A DNA stretch of 50,031 bases from assembly GCA_945865315.1 (NCBI GenBank), contig CAMBDK010000008.1, forward strand, positions 1 through 50,031, written 5' to 3'. This DNA comes from Chitinophaga pinensis (GTDB lineage: Bacteria > Bacteroidota > Bacteroidia > 2-12-FULL-35-15). Made by a program: the position numbers and the translations under genes. Within the stretch, counting starts at the first letter, position 1. Every line of letters begins with the position of its first letter. The notes beneath the pieces were generated by a model. The model saw only the letters and a program-made list of their open reading frames with translations, was not told the origin of the DNA and searched no databases. Positions 36,301-44,978 of the stretch are shown one piece after another.

Positions 36301-36710
36301 AAAAACAATTGTTCTTGCAAAAAAACACAGCTGCAGGCCCTGTTATTGAACCTATCAATGATAAAACACCATTGAAAGTAGGAGATAAAATTAAAGTGCG
36401 TATTGAGTTGCGCGTTGATAGGGACATGGAATATGTTCAGATGAAAGATATGCGTGCATCTGGTTTTGAGCCAAGCAATGTGGTTTCAAGTTATAAATGG
36501 CAGGATGGCTTAGGATATTATGAAAGCACGCGCGATGCAGCAACAAATTTCTTCTTTGACCGCTTGCCAAAAGGGAATTATGTTTTTGAATACCCATTGA
36601 TAGTAACACATAATGGTGATTTTTCAAATGGCATCACATCTATTCAATGCATGTATGCTCCCGAATTTACTAGCAATTCGGAAGGGTTAAGAGTTAAAGT
36701 GGGTAAGTAA
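30399..36710 (+). CDS. Alpha-2-macroglobulin family protein
   Basis: A 2103-residue envelope protein of the bacterial alpha-2-macroglobulin family, thought to trap proteases. A single N-terminal hydrophobic helix (residues 4-24, no lipobox Cys) anchors or exports it. A helical N-domain covers about residues 30-400. Macroglobulin-like beta domains follow from about 400 (DFYIQHRTTGAPLAGV, FFLDRAIYRPGQTVYFKG). The stretch near 1200-1320 is low-complexity, Gly/Asp/Asn/Ser-rich, and lies just before the conserved FAETAFFYPQLETDKEGSL block; that is the place of the bait region. The thioester motif is CAEQ (Cys1555, in YDCAEQIFSRF), so trapping by thioester is possible. The C-terminal receptor-like domain ends with FEYPLIVTHNGDF. 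It is probably cotranscribed with the GH18 gene 38 bp downstream. No pbpC gene is adjacent, unlike in many proteobacteria. Confidence 0.93.
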   Translation: MKYIVTTITAFVAISIIAVAINITNRAPKILIFPKGSSYVKEWKKVDSLTAKGLNKSALDIVNAIYDKSKIENNAPQFVKAIIHRMKFEQYIEEYSLVKALNKLNEEAKEASYPVKPVLQSMIAESYWRYYQNNRGKFYNRSATVNFDNNDITTWDLKSIFTQVIKNYQASLESADSLKRSPLNIYDEILTKQNNSRKFRPTLYDFLAHRAVDFYTSEEPDIIRPAYKFEINDVNYFNDFESFSKLKIETKDTLSSKYYALTILQDLIKFHSSNNSLSYREGNGEIALIDLDMKRLKFVKNKSVSEIKDSLYLRALLSLQKRFATNPASAEVSYEIAKEYLEKGNKYKPLQSEENKWLKKQALDVCETAIKMHPGSDGAINCAVLKNQINEHAISFITEKVTSPNQSFRALVNYKNLKTVYVRVAQMDIDKYNKSVERYYGEQLVKEYLKLKPVKEWSVELPDDGDYQSHSVEIKIPELALGHYVILVGSEKTFSYKNNGVAYAPIWLSNLSYINRRMKNGSCDFYIQHRTTGAPLAGVSAQLYYENYNYNVRKYEFIKAEKYTSDENGYFNVPSVGDYRNFSMDFSHSPGDSKGGPVDRLQTDNAIYQYKTAIDEKDKEPKTFFFLDRAIYRPGQTVYFKGIMINTDGENNEIMPHTSTTVTFYDVNSQKLADLDLTTNEYGTFTGTFTTPFALLNGQMKLSNNSGSKYFSVEEYKRPKFETTFNPVKGSYRLDDLIKVEGLAKAFSGAKIDGAAVKYRVVRNASFPYWWYCWRGYYPQSPQIEITNGVCTSNDTGSFFINFKAIPDLSISKSNQPTFTYTIYADVTDINGETHSSQTAVRVAYTALMLDVNIPTLLEKDTKGTFLISTSNMSGQFQPAQGKVEIYKLKEPNKTYRTRAWTHPDKFLMSKEEFEKSFPNDEYKDENNRYKWLRGEKVFEKSFKNNAEITGLIGIRTSPNSSDSVKIPALNLWKQGVYVMEAHSKDAYGEDVKDVKYFTVYSNAGSEVPSNEINWFNMLTPNAVEPGEKAKFIIGSQEENVKVLYEIEHKGEIVKREYIMLNKEQKLIEIPVEEKHRGNFSFHCVFIKNNRSYLQSAVINVPYTNKELDIEFETFRNKLLPGQKEEWKVKIKDKKGEKLMAEMMTSLYDASLDVFKSNSWFFNIYNRFNSSLYWDVNSGFGIVNAQMFNVDWNKRPNQEQVYRNYDYFNWFDYRNNYYGYRGGGDMDDEGSTTKYYRSEMVSKSKHPPAMQSMAIEENAPSPMGISEADNNNGESAKKDAGDVNVTTANIGAANSSEQDGKTGGAEDMSKVAARSNFAETAFFYPQLETDKEGSLIIKFTIPEALTKWKMLGFAHTKDLKFGIVQKELVTQKDLMVIPNVPRFFRENDKMEFSTKISNLSDADLTGTAQVFFYDAASMKDISSLLLAGASSSSIEIDGARAFTSKKGQSTVLSWNIVIPEGVGAITYKVVAKAGNFTDGEEMALPVLTNRMLVTESMPLPIRSKQTKTFRFEKLINQSNGSTTLRNHKLTLEFTANPAWYALQALPYLMEYPYDCAEQIFSRFYANSIASHIANSSPKIKAIFNSWKETPDSKTLLSNLEKNQELKSLMLEETPWVLDAKDETERKKRVALLFDLNKMGNESAIAMKKLQKAQSSNGGWPWFQGMHDDRYITQHIITGMGHLDHLGIKSVHDDAAVWNMIKSGVLYLDNRIREDYEWILSHDKTHLNDNHLGYQQIQYLYARSYFKDISIDNRNQTAFNYYKEQENKYWLKNSRYMQGMIALALHRYDDKITPKDIMKSLKENSLNNEEMGMYWKENYEGFYWYQAPIESQALLIEAFDEVSKDKKAVDDLKVWLLKSKQTQDWKTTKATAEAVYALLLGGTDWLATEGNVEISLGEQIIDPKKMSDVKIEAGTGYFKTSWSGSDIKPKMGEVTVVKKDEGVSWGALYWQYFEQLDKITPSKTPLFLKKQLFLQKNTAAGPVIEPINDKTPLKVGDKIKVRIELRVDRDMEYVQMKDMRASGFEPSNVVSSYKWQDGLGYYESTRDAATNFFFDRLPKGNYVFEYPLIVTHNGDFSNGITSIQCMYAPEFTSNSEGLRVKVGK

Positions 36711-36748
36711 TAAGTGAATTATTTTATTTGTTAATAAATTCTTTTATA

Positions 36749-39700
36749 ATGAAAAGTAGAATTAATATTTTAATACTGTTTAACTTAATAGTAATAAATT
36801 GTGGGATTTGTTTCTCCCAAACTATGAAAGATAAAAATGGTCCTATCCTATCTGAAAAACTATCAAAAAAAGACGTATGGGGTAATGTTTTGGAAAATAA
36901 AATGCCGATTAAGAATACTATAGAAGACAATAAGGCGAATAATTTTGCCAATCCTAAACCAATTACTGAAAAAGAAGAAACAGTAAAATTTAAATCCATT
37001 CACCAAGAAGAATCTGAAAAGTACAACCAATATAAATTAAGTACCGATGCGCAATGGGATAGTTTACGAATAGCCCAAAGCAAGGGCCCTATAATATTGC
37101 CGCGAAATAATGTTTCGAATTCTCAATCTTGCGTATTAAACAAACGCGTATATGGTTGGCATCCATACTGGAGCAACGGATTGCAGAACAACTACAACTG
37201 GGCAGGATTAACGGATCTGTGTTATTTTGCTTACGAGGTAAACTCATCTAATGGCAATCCTGTTAATACGCATAGCTGGTCTACAGCGCAGGTAGTTAGC
37301 GATGCGCAATCAAATGGGGTGAATGTAACATTGTGTGCTACTTTGTTTAGTGGCCACACAACATTTTTTGCAAGTTCAACGGCAAAACAAACTTTAATAA
37401 CTAATTTAATAAATTTAGTTCAATCACGCTATGCAAAGGGAGTAAATATTGATTTTGAAGGAATGGGAGCTTCCAATGCAGCTTCTTTTACTAGCTTTAT
37501 GATTAGTTTATGCAATCAAATGCACTCCGCCATTCCGGGTTCAGAGGTAAGTGTAGCCTTATATTCTGTTGACTGGAGTAACGTATTTAACGTGCAGGCT
37601 TTAAACCCTTACGTTGATTTGTTTATTATTATGGGTTATGATTATTATTATAGCGGAAGCGCTACAGCAGGCCCTGGCGATCCTCTTTATAATTTTCAAA
37701 CTTCATATAATTATACACTCACAAAATCAATAACATTTTACCTTAACAAAGGAGTTTCAAATTCAAAATTATTATTAGGCTTGCCATATTACGGTCGCGA
37801 ATGGTCAACAAATTCAGGCATTACACCTAGCTCAACTACAGGGAGCAGTAACTCGGTATTTTATAATGAATTCAGAGATAATTTAAATGCTTATTATAAT
37901 AACCGGCAATGGGATATAAATAGCTTTTCTGCTTGGTATCCTTCCCAACGAGCAGGCCAATGGTGGCAATGTTTTATTAATGATACATACAGCATGCGAA
38001 AACGTTTTGACCTTGTAAATCAGCGAGGTATAGGAGGTATTGGCATTTGGGCATTGGGTTATGACGATGGGTATAACGACTTTTGGAATTTAATACAAGA
38101 GAAATTTACTGATTGTGCTATTGTTCCTTGCGCAGATACTATTTATGATATGGGGGGCCCTAATAGGGATTATTATAATAATGAAGATTACTCCTTCACC
38201 ATAGCGCCAACAAATGCTATAAGCCTTACGCTAAATTTTAGCTCATTTGCGACGGAGTTAAATTATGATACATTGTGGATTTATGATGGACCCAATACTT
38301 CATCTTTATTAATTGGGATTTATCATGGAACAAATAATCCTGGAATTATTTCATCAACGGGCTCTGCATTAACAATTCGTTTTAAATCAGATTTGGCAAA
38401 TCAGGGAAGTGGTTGGCAGGCTATGTGGGACTGCATTAAAGACAATATTCCTCCAAATTCAGAAATTACGGTGCCTGGAAATTGGGAAACACAAAATTTT
38501 AATGCGGGCTTTAATGATACAGATAATATTGGAGGTTCTGGAATTGAAAAAAGTTTCTACCAGGTGTTAGAATTTAATGGACTAGAATGGAGGGCGAATA
38601 ATAGCAATGGTTTTTTTAATGATAATTTTGATAATGCTATTCATTCCGATTGGCTTGTAGGATCTGGTACCTGGTTAATTAATGGTGGGTATTTAGAACA
38701 AAGTGATGAAGCGAATAGCAACACCAATATTTATGCGCCACTTAAACAGAATTTATCCAACAGGTATTTATATAATTGGAAAGGGCTCATGGAAGGGCTA
38801 GGAACAAACAGGCGTGCAGGTTTTCATTTCTTTTGCGATAGCGCAGCGCAAACAAATCGCGGTAATTCTTATTTTGTTTGGTTTAGAGCTGATCAAGGCC
38901 AATTAGAAATTTATAAAGTGGTAAATAATAATTTTGGTAGCGCAGTATATAGTGCCCCTTTAATAATTAACACATCTGTTTGGTATGATTACAAGGTCCT
39001 TTACGACCGTATTTCAGGGAAAATGGATGTTTATGTAAATGATGCTTTGGTAGCTAGCTGGACGGATCCTGCGCCCTATGCAGATGGAAATTACATATCA
39101 TTTCGTAATGGAAATTGTAATTATAAGCTGAATAATTTAAAAGTATATCGTTCACGATTACCTTCTGTTACAATAACTGTAGGTCCCGGAGCAACAAATG
39201 ATGTGCGGTACCAAAATCCAAATCCGGAAACACCTTCCTGTACAATAAATTCAATTACTAAAGATGGTGCTGGGAATTTATCTTTAGTAGCCTCTCAAAA
39301 TATAAATATAGATTGGAGCGTCCCGACAGATTTTACTGTAAACGATGGAACTGCAGGAGATACAGACACCACAAACTCTCTTTCTCAACTTTCTTCCAAC
39401 TGGACAATAAGTGCCGATACTAATTCGGGAATTGAAAAATATTGGTATGCTATTGGATCCAGTGCCGGAGCATCCGATATTAAAACATGGACGGATAATG
39501 GATTAAATACTTCAGTAAGCGATACGGGATTAACATTGCTACCATTTTTATATTATTATTATAGTGTAAAATCTTTGGATAGTGCAGGGCTTCAATCTTC
39601 TGTTTTTTCGAGTGATGGCCAGCTAGTTTATATAACAAATGCTATCGAGGAGCAGTCTGCAAATTTTAATTTAATTATTTATCCGAATCCGGTTACTAAT

Positions 39701-39919
39701 ATTATATTTATTAAGTATTTTTTAATCAAAAATTCAAAAGTCGAAATTTCATTGAATGATGTATTAGGGAAAGAAATTATATTGTGCAACGAATACCAAA
39801 GCATTGGTTATAATGAGATATTAATAAGTGCAAATGATTTAAATATTTCGGCTGGAGTATATTTTTTGAAATTTAAATCAAAAGAGGGGCAAAAGCTTGT
39901 TAAAATTATCCTTAATTAA
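36749..39919 (+). CDS. Secreted GH18-like protein with CUB domain and T9SS sorting domain
   Basis: A 1056-residue protein with a signal peptide (start MKSRINILILFNLIVINCG, cleavage near FSQ). ATG 36749 is chosen because the TTG at 36728 would lengthen the n-region. A charged pro-region covers about residues 20-115. A GH18 (chitinase-like) barrel spans about 125-440: GWHPYWSN start, catalytic VNIDFEG with Asp235 and Glu237, and LLLGLPYYGREW. A CUB domain lies at about 461-562 (DTIYDMGGPNRDYYNNEDY, LWIYDGPN), followed by a concanavalin-like domain (about 625-800, FNDNFDNAIHSDW...). The C-terminal T9SS domain (last 80 residues) has FNLIIYPNPVTN. It should be exported through the outer membrane, probably acting on beta-1,4-linked GlcNAc polymers or peptidoglycan-like material. 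Activity is inferred from the family. Confidence 0.9.
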   Translation: MKSRINILILFNLIVINCGICFSQTMKDKNGPILSEKLSKKDVWGNVLENKMPIKNTIEDNKANNFANPKPITEKEETVKFKSIHQEESEKYNQYKLSTDAQWDSLRIAQSKGPIILPRNNVSNSQSCVLNKRVYGWHPYWSNGLQNNYNWAGLTDLCYFAYEVNSSNGNPVNTHSWSTAQVVSDAQSNGVNVTLCATLFSGHTTFFASSTAKQTLITNLINLVQSRYAKGVNIDFEGMGASNAASFTSFMISLCNQMHSAIPGSEVSVALYSVDWSNVFNVQALNPYVDLFIIMGYDYYYSGSATAGPGDPLYNFQTSYNYTLTKSITFYLNKGVSNSKLLLGLPYYGREWSTNSGITPSSTTGSSNSVFYNEFRDNLNAYYNNRQWDINSFSAWYPSQRAGQWWQCFINDTYSMRKRFDLVNQRGIGGIGIWALGYDDGYNDFWNLIQEKFTDCAIVPCADTIYDMGGPNRDYYNNEDYSFTIAPTNAISLTLNFSSFATELNYDTLWIYDGPNTSSLLIGIYHGTNNPGIISSTGSALTIRFKSDLANQGSGWQAMWDCIKDNIPPNSEITVPGNWETQNFNAGFNDTDNIGGSGIEKSFYQVLEFNGLEWRANNSNGFFNDNFDNAIHSDWLVGSGTWLINGGYLEQSDEANSNTNIYAPLKQNLSNRYLYNWKGLMEGLGTNRRAGFHFFCDSAAQTNRGNSYFVWFRADQGQLEIYKVVNNNFGSAVYSAPLIINTSVWYDYKVLYDRISGKMDVYVNDALVASWTDPAPYADGNYISFRNGNCNYKLNNLKVYRSRLPSVTITVGPGATNDVRYQNPNPETPSCTINSITKDGAGNLSLVASQNINIDWSVPTDFTVNDGTAGDTDTTNSLSQLSSNWTISADTNSGIEKYWYAIGSSAGASDIKTWTDNGLNTSVSDTGLTLLPFLYYYYSVKSLDSAGLQSSVFSSDGQLVYITNAIEEQSANFNLIIYPNPVTNIIFIKYFLIKNSKVEISLNDVLGKEIILCNEYQSIGYNEILISANDLNISAGVYFLKFKSKEGQKLVKIILN

Positions 39920-40061
39920 TTTACTCTTTTCCCTTTTAATAATTTTTTTGTCTGAAATAGAATAACGTAAATTCTTTAGTAATTTAGAAACTAAAATAAA
40001 GATGTTTGAAAATATTTATTTTTAATGGGTTTTTTTTATAGTTGAATAGAATATTCGTTAT

Positions 40062-42785
40062 ATGAGCCGTAATACATATTTTGTAGATGTTATATTACCT
40101 TTAGCCGTTCCAAATTTGTACACCTATCGTGTGCCACATGACTGGAACGATGTTATTGCCATAGGGAAAAGGGTGGTAGTACAATTTGGGAAAGGGAGGC
40201 TGTATTCTGCATTGGTGCGCAACCTGCATGAAACTCCTCCCAAACAATATGAAGCTAAATATATCGATTCTATTTTAGATGAATTTCCAATTGTAAATGT
40301 TAGTCAGTTTGCATTATGGGATTGGATTAGTAGTTATTATATGTGTCATATAGGTGACGTTATGATAGCTTCGCTGCCTGGAGGCTTTCGACTTGTTAGT
40401 GAAACAAAAATTGTAATTAATCCGGAGTTTTGTAATTCTACTTCAGAAAATCTTTTTGATTTACAATTATTACCAAAAAAAAATAATCAATATTTTTTTT
40501 CTGAAAAAGAACATTTAATTATAGAGGCGCTTGAAATCCGAAAAAATTTAACGATTAGTGAAATCTCTGAAATACTGGATCAAAAAACAGTATACCCAAT
40601 TTTAAAGACATTGCTTGAAAAGGGTGTTTTATTGATTCATGAAGAGTTAAAAGAGAAATTTAAACCAAAAATAGAAAGCTTTGTTCGCATAACAAGTTTT
40701 GCAGATAACGAAGAGCAGTTAAAAAATATTTTTAACTCATTAGAGAAAAAAGCACACAAACAATTAGATGTTTTATTAGCCTTTGTGAAACTCTCTGAAC
40801 GTTATAAACCACAAGTAAATAAAGGCGCCGGTTTTTATGTTGAAGTTAAAAAATCGGATATAATTAAAATGGTCGCAGGGACCGAAGCCGCATTAAAATC
40901 TTTAGTACAAAAAAATATTTTAGAGATTTATGAGAGAGAGGTGGGGCGGTTCGCAAGTTTTGACAATTCCAATAAAATTTCACAACTTAATGAAATCCAA
41001 CAAAAGGCATTTGAATCTATTGTCCAACAATTTGGATGGGCAGATTCAATTAATTTAAATATAGCTACTAATAACGATATTAAAACAGATGCATCTTTTA
41101 CTTCGGATTTAAAATTAAATAAACCCTTGCCTGCTTCTGCCCAATCCACAAAAGATGTGGTTCTGCTTCATGGTGTAACATCATCGGGCAAAACAGAGAT
41201 TTATGTAAAGCTTATCGAACAGGTTATTGCGCAAAAGAAACAAGTTTTATATTTACTTCCAGAAATTGCGCTGACAACACAAATAATAAATCGCTTACGT
41301 AAATATTTTGGGGATACGGTTGGCGTATATCATAGTAAATTCAGTGGTAATGAACGTGTGGAGGTTTGGAACAATGTGTTGAATTTTAAAAATAATTGCG
41401 ATGATTTTAATTCTTCCAGTTCAAACCCTGAAGATGGGAGTTTTAATTCAACAAAAGGTACCACAAATTTTAAATTAATTGTAGGTGCGAGGTCATCCCT
41501 TTTTTTACCATTTAGCAATTTAGGATTGATAATTGTGGACGAGGAACACGATTCTTCCTATAAACAATATGATCCAGCACCTCGTTACAATGCAAGAGAT
41601 GGTGCTATTTATTTAGCACACATACACAAGGCCAAAACTTTATTGGGATCAGCAACTCCAAGTTTAGAAAGTTATTATAATGCCCAAGAAGGGAAATATG
41701 GATTTGTGGAGATAAATCAACGATTTGGTGGAATTAAAATGCCAGAAGTAATTATTTCGGATGTGAAAGAGGCGACACGAAAAAAACAAATGAAATCTCA
41801 TTTTTCGCCCATATTATTAGATTCCCTAACGCTTGCCTTACAAAATAAAGAACAGGTTATTCTGTTTCAAAATCGCAGGGGATTTGCTCCACAATTAGAG
41901 TGTAATATTTGTGCATGGGTGCCGAAATGTAATAATTGTGATGTCAGCTTAACATTTCATAAAACCAGTAACCAGTTGCGTTGTCATTATTGTGGTTATT
42001 CTATTAAGCCGCCAAATAAATGTGGCGCTTGTGGTGATAGCAATTTGAGGATGAAAGGTTTTGGCACTGAAAAAATTGAGGAGGAGCTTTCTATATTTTA
42101 TCCGAAGGCAAAAATCGCTCGCATGGATTTAGATACCACTCGCAGTAAGTTTGCACACCAGCATATCATACAAGATTTTGAAGCAGGGAATATTGATATT
42201 TTAGTAGGGACTCAAATGGTTACCAAGGGACTAGATTTCGACAATGTGAGTATGGTAGGCATTTTAAATGCCGACAACATGCTTAACTTCCCTGATTTCA
42301 GGTCTTTTGAGCGCAGTTTTCAGCTCATGGCGCAAGTCTCGGGAAGAGCAGGAAGAAAAAGTAAACAAGGGAAAGTAGTAATTCAAACCCAAAACCCTAA
42401 CCATAGTATCATACAACATGTTATAAACACCGATTTTTTTTCGATGTACATACAAGAATTATTGGACAGGAAAAATTTCAATTACCCTCCATATTTTCGA
42501 TTGATAGAAATTACACTAATTCATAAAGATATTGATATGGTAAACGCTTCATCAAAATTTTTAGCAGATGAATTAAAACACCATTTTAAAAAACGAGTTT
42601 TAGGGCCTGAATTCCCTATGGTTTCTCGTATTAGAAATTTATATCACAAAAATATTTTATTGAAAATAGAGCGGGAGCTTTCTGTAATTCAAGCAAAAAC
42701 TATACTTACTAATATAATATTCCAATTCAAATCAGATAGCAATTATAAATCAGTAAGGGTACAAATTGATGTGGATCCTTTTTGA
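40062..42785 (+). CDS. priA: Primosomal protein N' (replication restart helicase PriA)
   Basis: A 907-residue superfamily 2 helicase that rebuilds replication forks and loads DnaB. The N-terminal DNA-binding domain (MSRNTYFVDVILPLAVPNLYTYRVP) begins at residue 1. The helicase core has Walker A GVTSSGKTEIY (near 372) and Walker B DEEHDSSYK (near 492). A zinc-binding cluster of CxxC pairs lies near 614-656 (CNICAWVPKCNNC...CHYCGY...CGACG). The C-terminal motifs include GTQMVTKGLDF and SGRAGR. It is longer than E. coli PriA (732 residues). Two Ser/Asn/Asp-rich insertions are visible, about residues 325-368 before Walker A and 442-470 between motifs Ia and II. The catalytic motifs are intact, so it is likely functional. 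Confidence 0.95.
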   Translation: MSRNTYFVDVILPLAVPNLYTYRVPHDWNDVIAIGKRVVVQFGKGRLYSALVRNLHETPPKQYEAKYIDSILDEFPIVNVSQFALWDWISSYYMCHIGDVMIASLPGGFRLVSETKIVINPEFCNSTSENLFDLQLLPKKNNQYFFSEKEHLIIEALEIRKNLTISEISEILDQKTVYPILKTLLEKGVLLIHEELKEKFKPKIESFVRITSFADNEEQLKNIFNSLEKKAHKQLDVLLAFVKLSERYKPQVNKGAGFYVEVKKSDIIKMVAGTEAALKSLVQKNILEIYEREVGRFASFDNSNKISQLNEIQQKAFESIVQQFGWADSINLNIATNNDIKTDASFTSDLKLNKPLPASAQSTKDVVLLHGVTSSGKTEIYVKLIEQVIAQKKQVLYLLPEIALTTQIINRLRKYFGDTVGVYHSKFSGNERVEVWNNVLNFKNNCDDFNSSSSNPEDGSFNSTKGTTNFKLIVGARSSLFLPFSNLGLIIVDEEHDSSYKQYDPAPRYNARDGAIYLAHIHKAKTLLGSATPSLESYYNAQEGKYGFVEINQRFGGIKMPEVIISDVKEATRKKQMKSHFSPILLDSLTLALQNKEQVILFQNRRGFAPQLECNICAWVPKCNNCDVSLTFHKTSNQLRCHYCGYSIKPPNKCGACGDSNLRMKGFGTEKIEEELSIFYPKAKIARMDLDTTRSKFAHQHIIQDFEAGNIDILVGTQMVTKGLDFDNVSMVGILNADNMLNFPDFRSFERSFQLMAQVSGRAGRKSKQGKVVIQTQNPNHSIIQHVINTDFFSMYIQELLDRKNFNYPPYFRLIEITLIHKDIDMVNASSKFLADELKHHFKKRVLGPEFPMVSRIRNLYHKNILLKIERELSVIQAKTILTNIIFQFKSDSNYKSVRVQIDVDPF

Positions 42786-42896
42786 GTTTTTAAGTTTATT
42801 ACATACTCTTGCTCTGCCTGTTTTTGAAACTAATAATAAATTGCAGTAATTTTTTTAAAAAATGCTTAAGCTTTCAGAAGGATAAATACTTTTGTT

Positions 42897-42904
42897 GTTT
42901 ATAA
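42897..42904 (+). promoter_or_regulatory. Candidate -7 box for kdsB
   Basis: TACTTTTG matches TAnnTTTG but is 156 nt before the ATG, so it would give a long leader. No -33 TTG is evident. Confidence 0.35.
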
Positions 42905-43059
42905 AGATTGCTAAACTTCAATCTGCCGGTGGTTAATTTTTTTATTGATAGTTTTTTGTCATTTTAAATATATTCATTAATTTTATTTAACATGTTTATT
43001 TTTCAGTTTTGTCATATTAAATATAAAGTCGGATAAAGAATATTTAAAAATAATTATTT

Positions 43060-43797
43060 ATGAAAATAATAGGCGTTATTCCTGCGCGCTTTGGTTCTTC
43101 TCGTTTTCCAGGTAAGCCTTTAATTGATATTGGAGGTAAATCTATGATCCATCGCGTTTACGGTCAAGCTAAAAAATCAAAATTTTTAACTGAAGTGATT
43201 GTGGCTACTGACGATAAGCGTATCGAAAATCATGTGAGAGAATTTGGTGGCAATGTAATTATGACCTCTAGTGCTCTGCAAAGTGGTACAGATAGATGTT
43301 TTGAGGCAGTTAAGGAGTATGGCGACAAATTCGATATAGTAATTAATATTCAAGGTGACGAACCTTTTATTATGCCAGAACAAATTGATTTAGTGGCTGA
43401 TAGTTTTAATTCTGAAAATGTAAATATCGCTACATTGGTAAAAAAAATAGTCCTTTATGAAGAATTAATAAATGTAAATACACCAAAAGTAATTTTGAAT
43501 AAGGATGGAGAAGCAATTTATTTCAGTCGGCAAATTATTCCTTATATAAGGGATATAGACCAATTAAATTGGATGGATAAGCATATTTTTTATAAGCACA
43601 TAGGGATTTATGGGTTTAAAACAAAAGTATTAGCTGAAATTACACAACTAGATCAATCATCACTTGAACTTACAGAGGGGCTCGAACAGTTGCGCTGGAT
43701 TCAAAATGGGTATAAAATTAAAACAAAAACAACTGATTTTGAGAGTATTGCGATTGATGTGCCCGAAGACCTTAAAAAACTAACTAATTTTTTGTAA
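43060..43797 (+). CDS. kdsB: 3-deoxy-manno-octulosonate cytidylyltransferase
   Basis: A 245-residue nucleotidyltransferase that activates Kdo with CTP to CMP-Kdo, needed for the inner core of lipopolysaccharide. The signature IPARFGSSRFPGKPL occurs at residues 6-20. The substrate-binding segment MTSSALQSGTDRC and the QGDEPF motif (near 99-104) are present, with the C-terminal TEGLEQLRWIQNGYKI. It is cytosolic. The gene stands between priA and the HU-CCDC81 gene with gaps of 274 and 95 bp. Confidence 0.94.
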   Translation: MKIIGVIPARFGSSRFPGKPLIDIGGKSMIHRVYGQAKKSKFLTEVIVATDDKRIENHVREFGGNVIMTSSALQSGTDRCFEAVKEYGDKFDIVINIQGDEPFIMPEQIDLVADSFNSENVNIATLVKKIVLYEELINVNTPKVILNKDGEAIYFSRQIIPYIRDIDQLNWMDKHIFYKHIGIYGFKTKVLAEITQLDQSSLELTEGLEQLRWIQNGYKIKTKTTDFESIAIDVPEDLKKLTNFL

Positions 43798-43892
43798 ATT
43801 TGACTTCCTATTTAAAATTCATAACATTGGAATTTATTTAGAAGCTCAACATTTAACTAATAATAACTCATTATTAATAGAACCCTATAATT

Positions 43893-44978
43893 TTGATAAA
43901 AATAGATAAACATATAAACGATTTATTATACGAATACGATTGTGTTATTGTACCTGAATTTGGCGGCTTTGTATCCAATTATGCAGCAGCAAAAATCCAC
44001 CCTACAAATCATACGTTTATTCCACCATCAAAGAATATTAGTTTTAATAAGAATTTAAAAAATAACGATGGCCTTTTAGCTAACCACATCGCAATTACTG
44101 AAAAAACAAGTTATTCTAACGCTGTTAAATACCTTCAACTTTTTACATTAAATACCAATACAAAATTAAAAAAAGGTGTAAAAGTTACAATAGAAGAAGT
44201 TGGCACATTATACTTGGATTTGGAAAGAAAGATTCAATTTAATCCAGAAAGCACAAATCATTTACTGGACTCCTTTGGATTAACTAATTTTCAATCTCCT
44301 GCAATAAAACGTGATGGTATAGGCAAACGTATTGATAAAGAGTTTAAAGATCGTAAGGCACTTCCCTCCGAAAAAAAGAATATTAATGTCAAACGTTACT
44401 TGGCATATGCTGCTGTAATTCCTTTAATTGCTGCAATAGTTTGGGTTTCATTAAAAACCGACGTATTAAAAAATTACAATTATTCTGGTTTAAATCCATT
44501 TGCTTCAATTGATAGCAATTACGAAAACAGCAATAAGTCGAATCTTGAAAAACCAGAAACTAATATTTCTAAAGAGTTAGTGAATATAAATGCTGGTATT
44601 CAAATTAGCTCAGACACTTTAAAAATTTTGTCTGTTATACCAGCAGAAAACAAAATCGATCCATCAGGAACTTCCTCTTTAGAGATTCAAAACAATGAAG
44701 TAATATTAGCTGATACAACAAATGTTGTGCTTGCTGAAATAAATATAAGCAGCGAATTAAAATTTCACATAATAACAGGCTGTTTTCAAATATTGGACAA
44801 TGCAAATAAATTTATTATCGATTTAAATAATAAAAATATTGAAGCCTCTATCATAGAGAAGAGAAATGGTTTATATGTAGTAAGTGCGGGTAATTATGCT
44901 ACGCGTAAAGAAGCTTATAAATATTTAAGTCAATTAAGATTGACCCAGCCAGAAGCATGGCTGTTGGCAAAAATATAA
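43893..44978 (+). CDS. HU-CCDC81 domain protein with SPOR domain
   Basis: A 361-residue protein. The N-terminal segment DLLYEYDCVIVPEFGGFVSNYAAAKI (residues 10-35) and the following LKNNDGLLANHIA are hallmarks of the Bacteroidota HU-CCDC81 (HU-like) domain. A Lys-rich linker, a membrane helix (about residues 169-186, YLAYAAVIPLIAAIVWVSL) and a long periplasmic part follow. A C-terminal SPOR domain (about 287-361: FHIITGCFQILDNANKFI ... YVVSAGNYATRKEAYKYL) binds peptidoglycan, often at division sites. The start is a TTG at 43893: the frame has a stop (TAG 43878-43880) just upstream and no ATG before the conserved domain. Role in cell division or DNA-envelope linking is inferred from the domains. 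Confidence 0.85.
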   Translation: MIKIDKHINDLLYEYDCVIVPEFGGFVSNYAAAKIHPTNHTFIPPSKNISFNKNLKNNDGLLANHIAITEKTSYSNAVKYLQLFTLNTNTKLKKGVKVTIEEVGTLYLDLERKIQFNPESTNHLLDSFGLTNFQSPAIKRDGIGKRIDKEFKDRKALPSEKKNINVKRYLAYAAVIPLIAAIVWVSLKTDVLKNYNYSGLNPFASIDSNYENSNKSNLEKPETNISKELVNINAGIQISSDTLKILSVIPAENKIDPSGTSSLEIQNNEVILADTTNVVLAEINISSELKFHIITGCFQILDNANKFIIDLNNKNIEASIIEKRNGLYVVSAGNYATRKEAYKYLSQLRLTQPEAWLLAKI

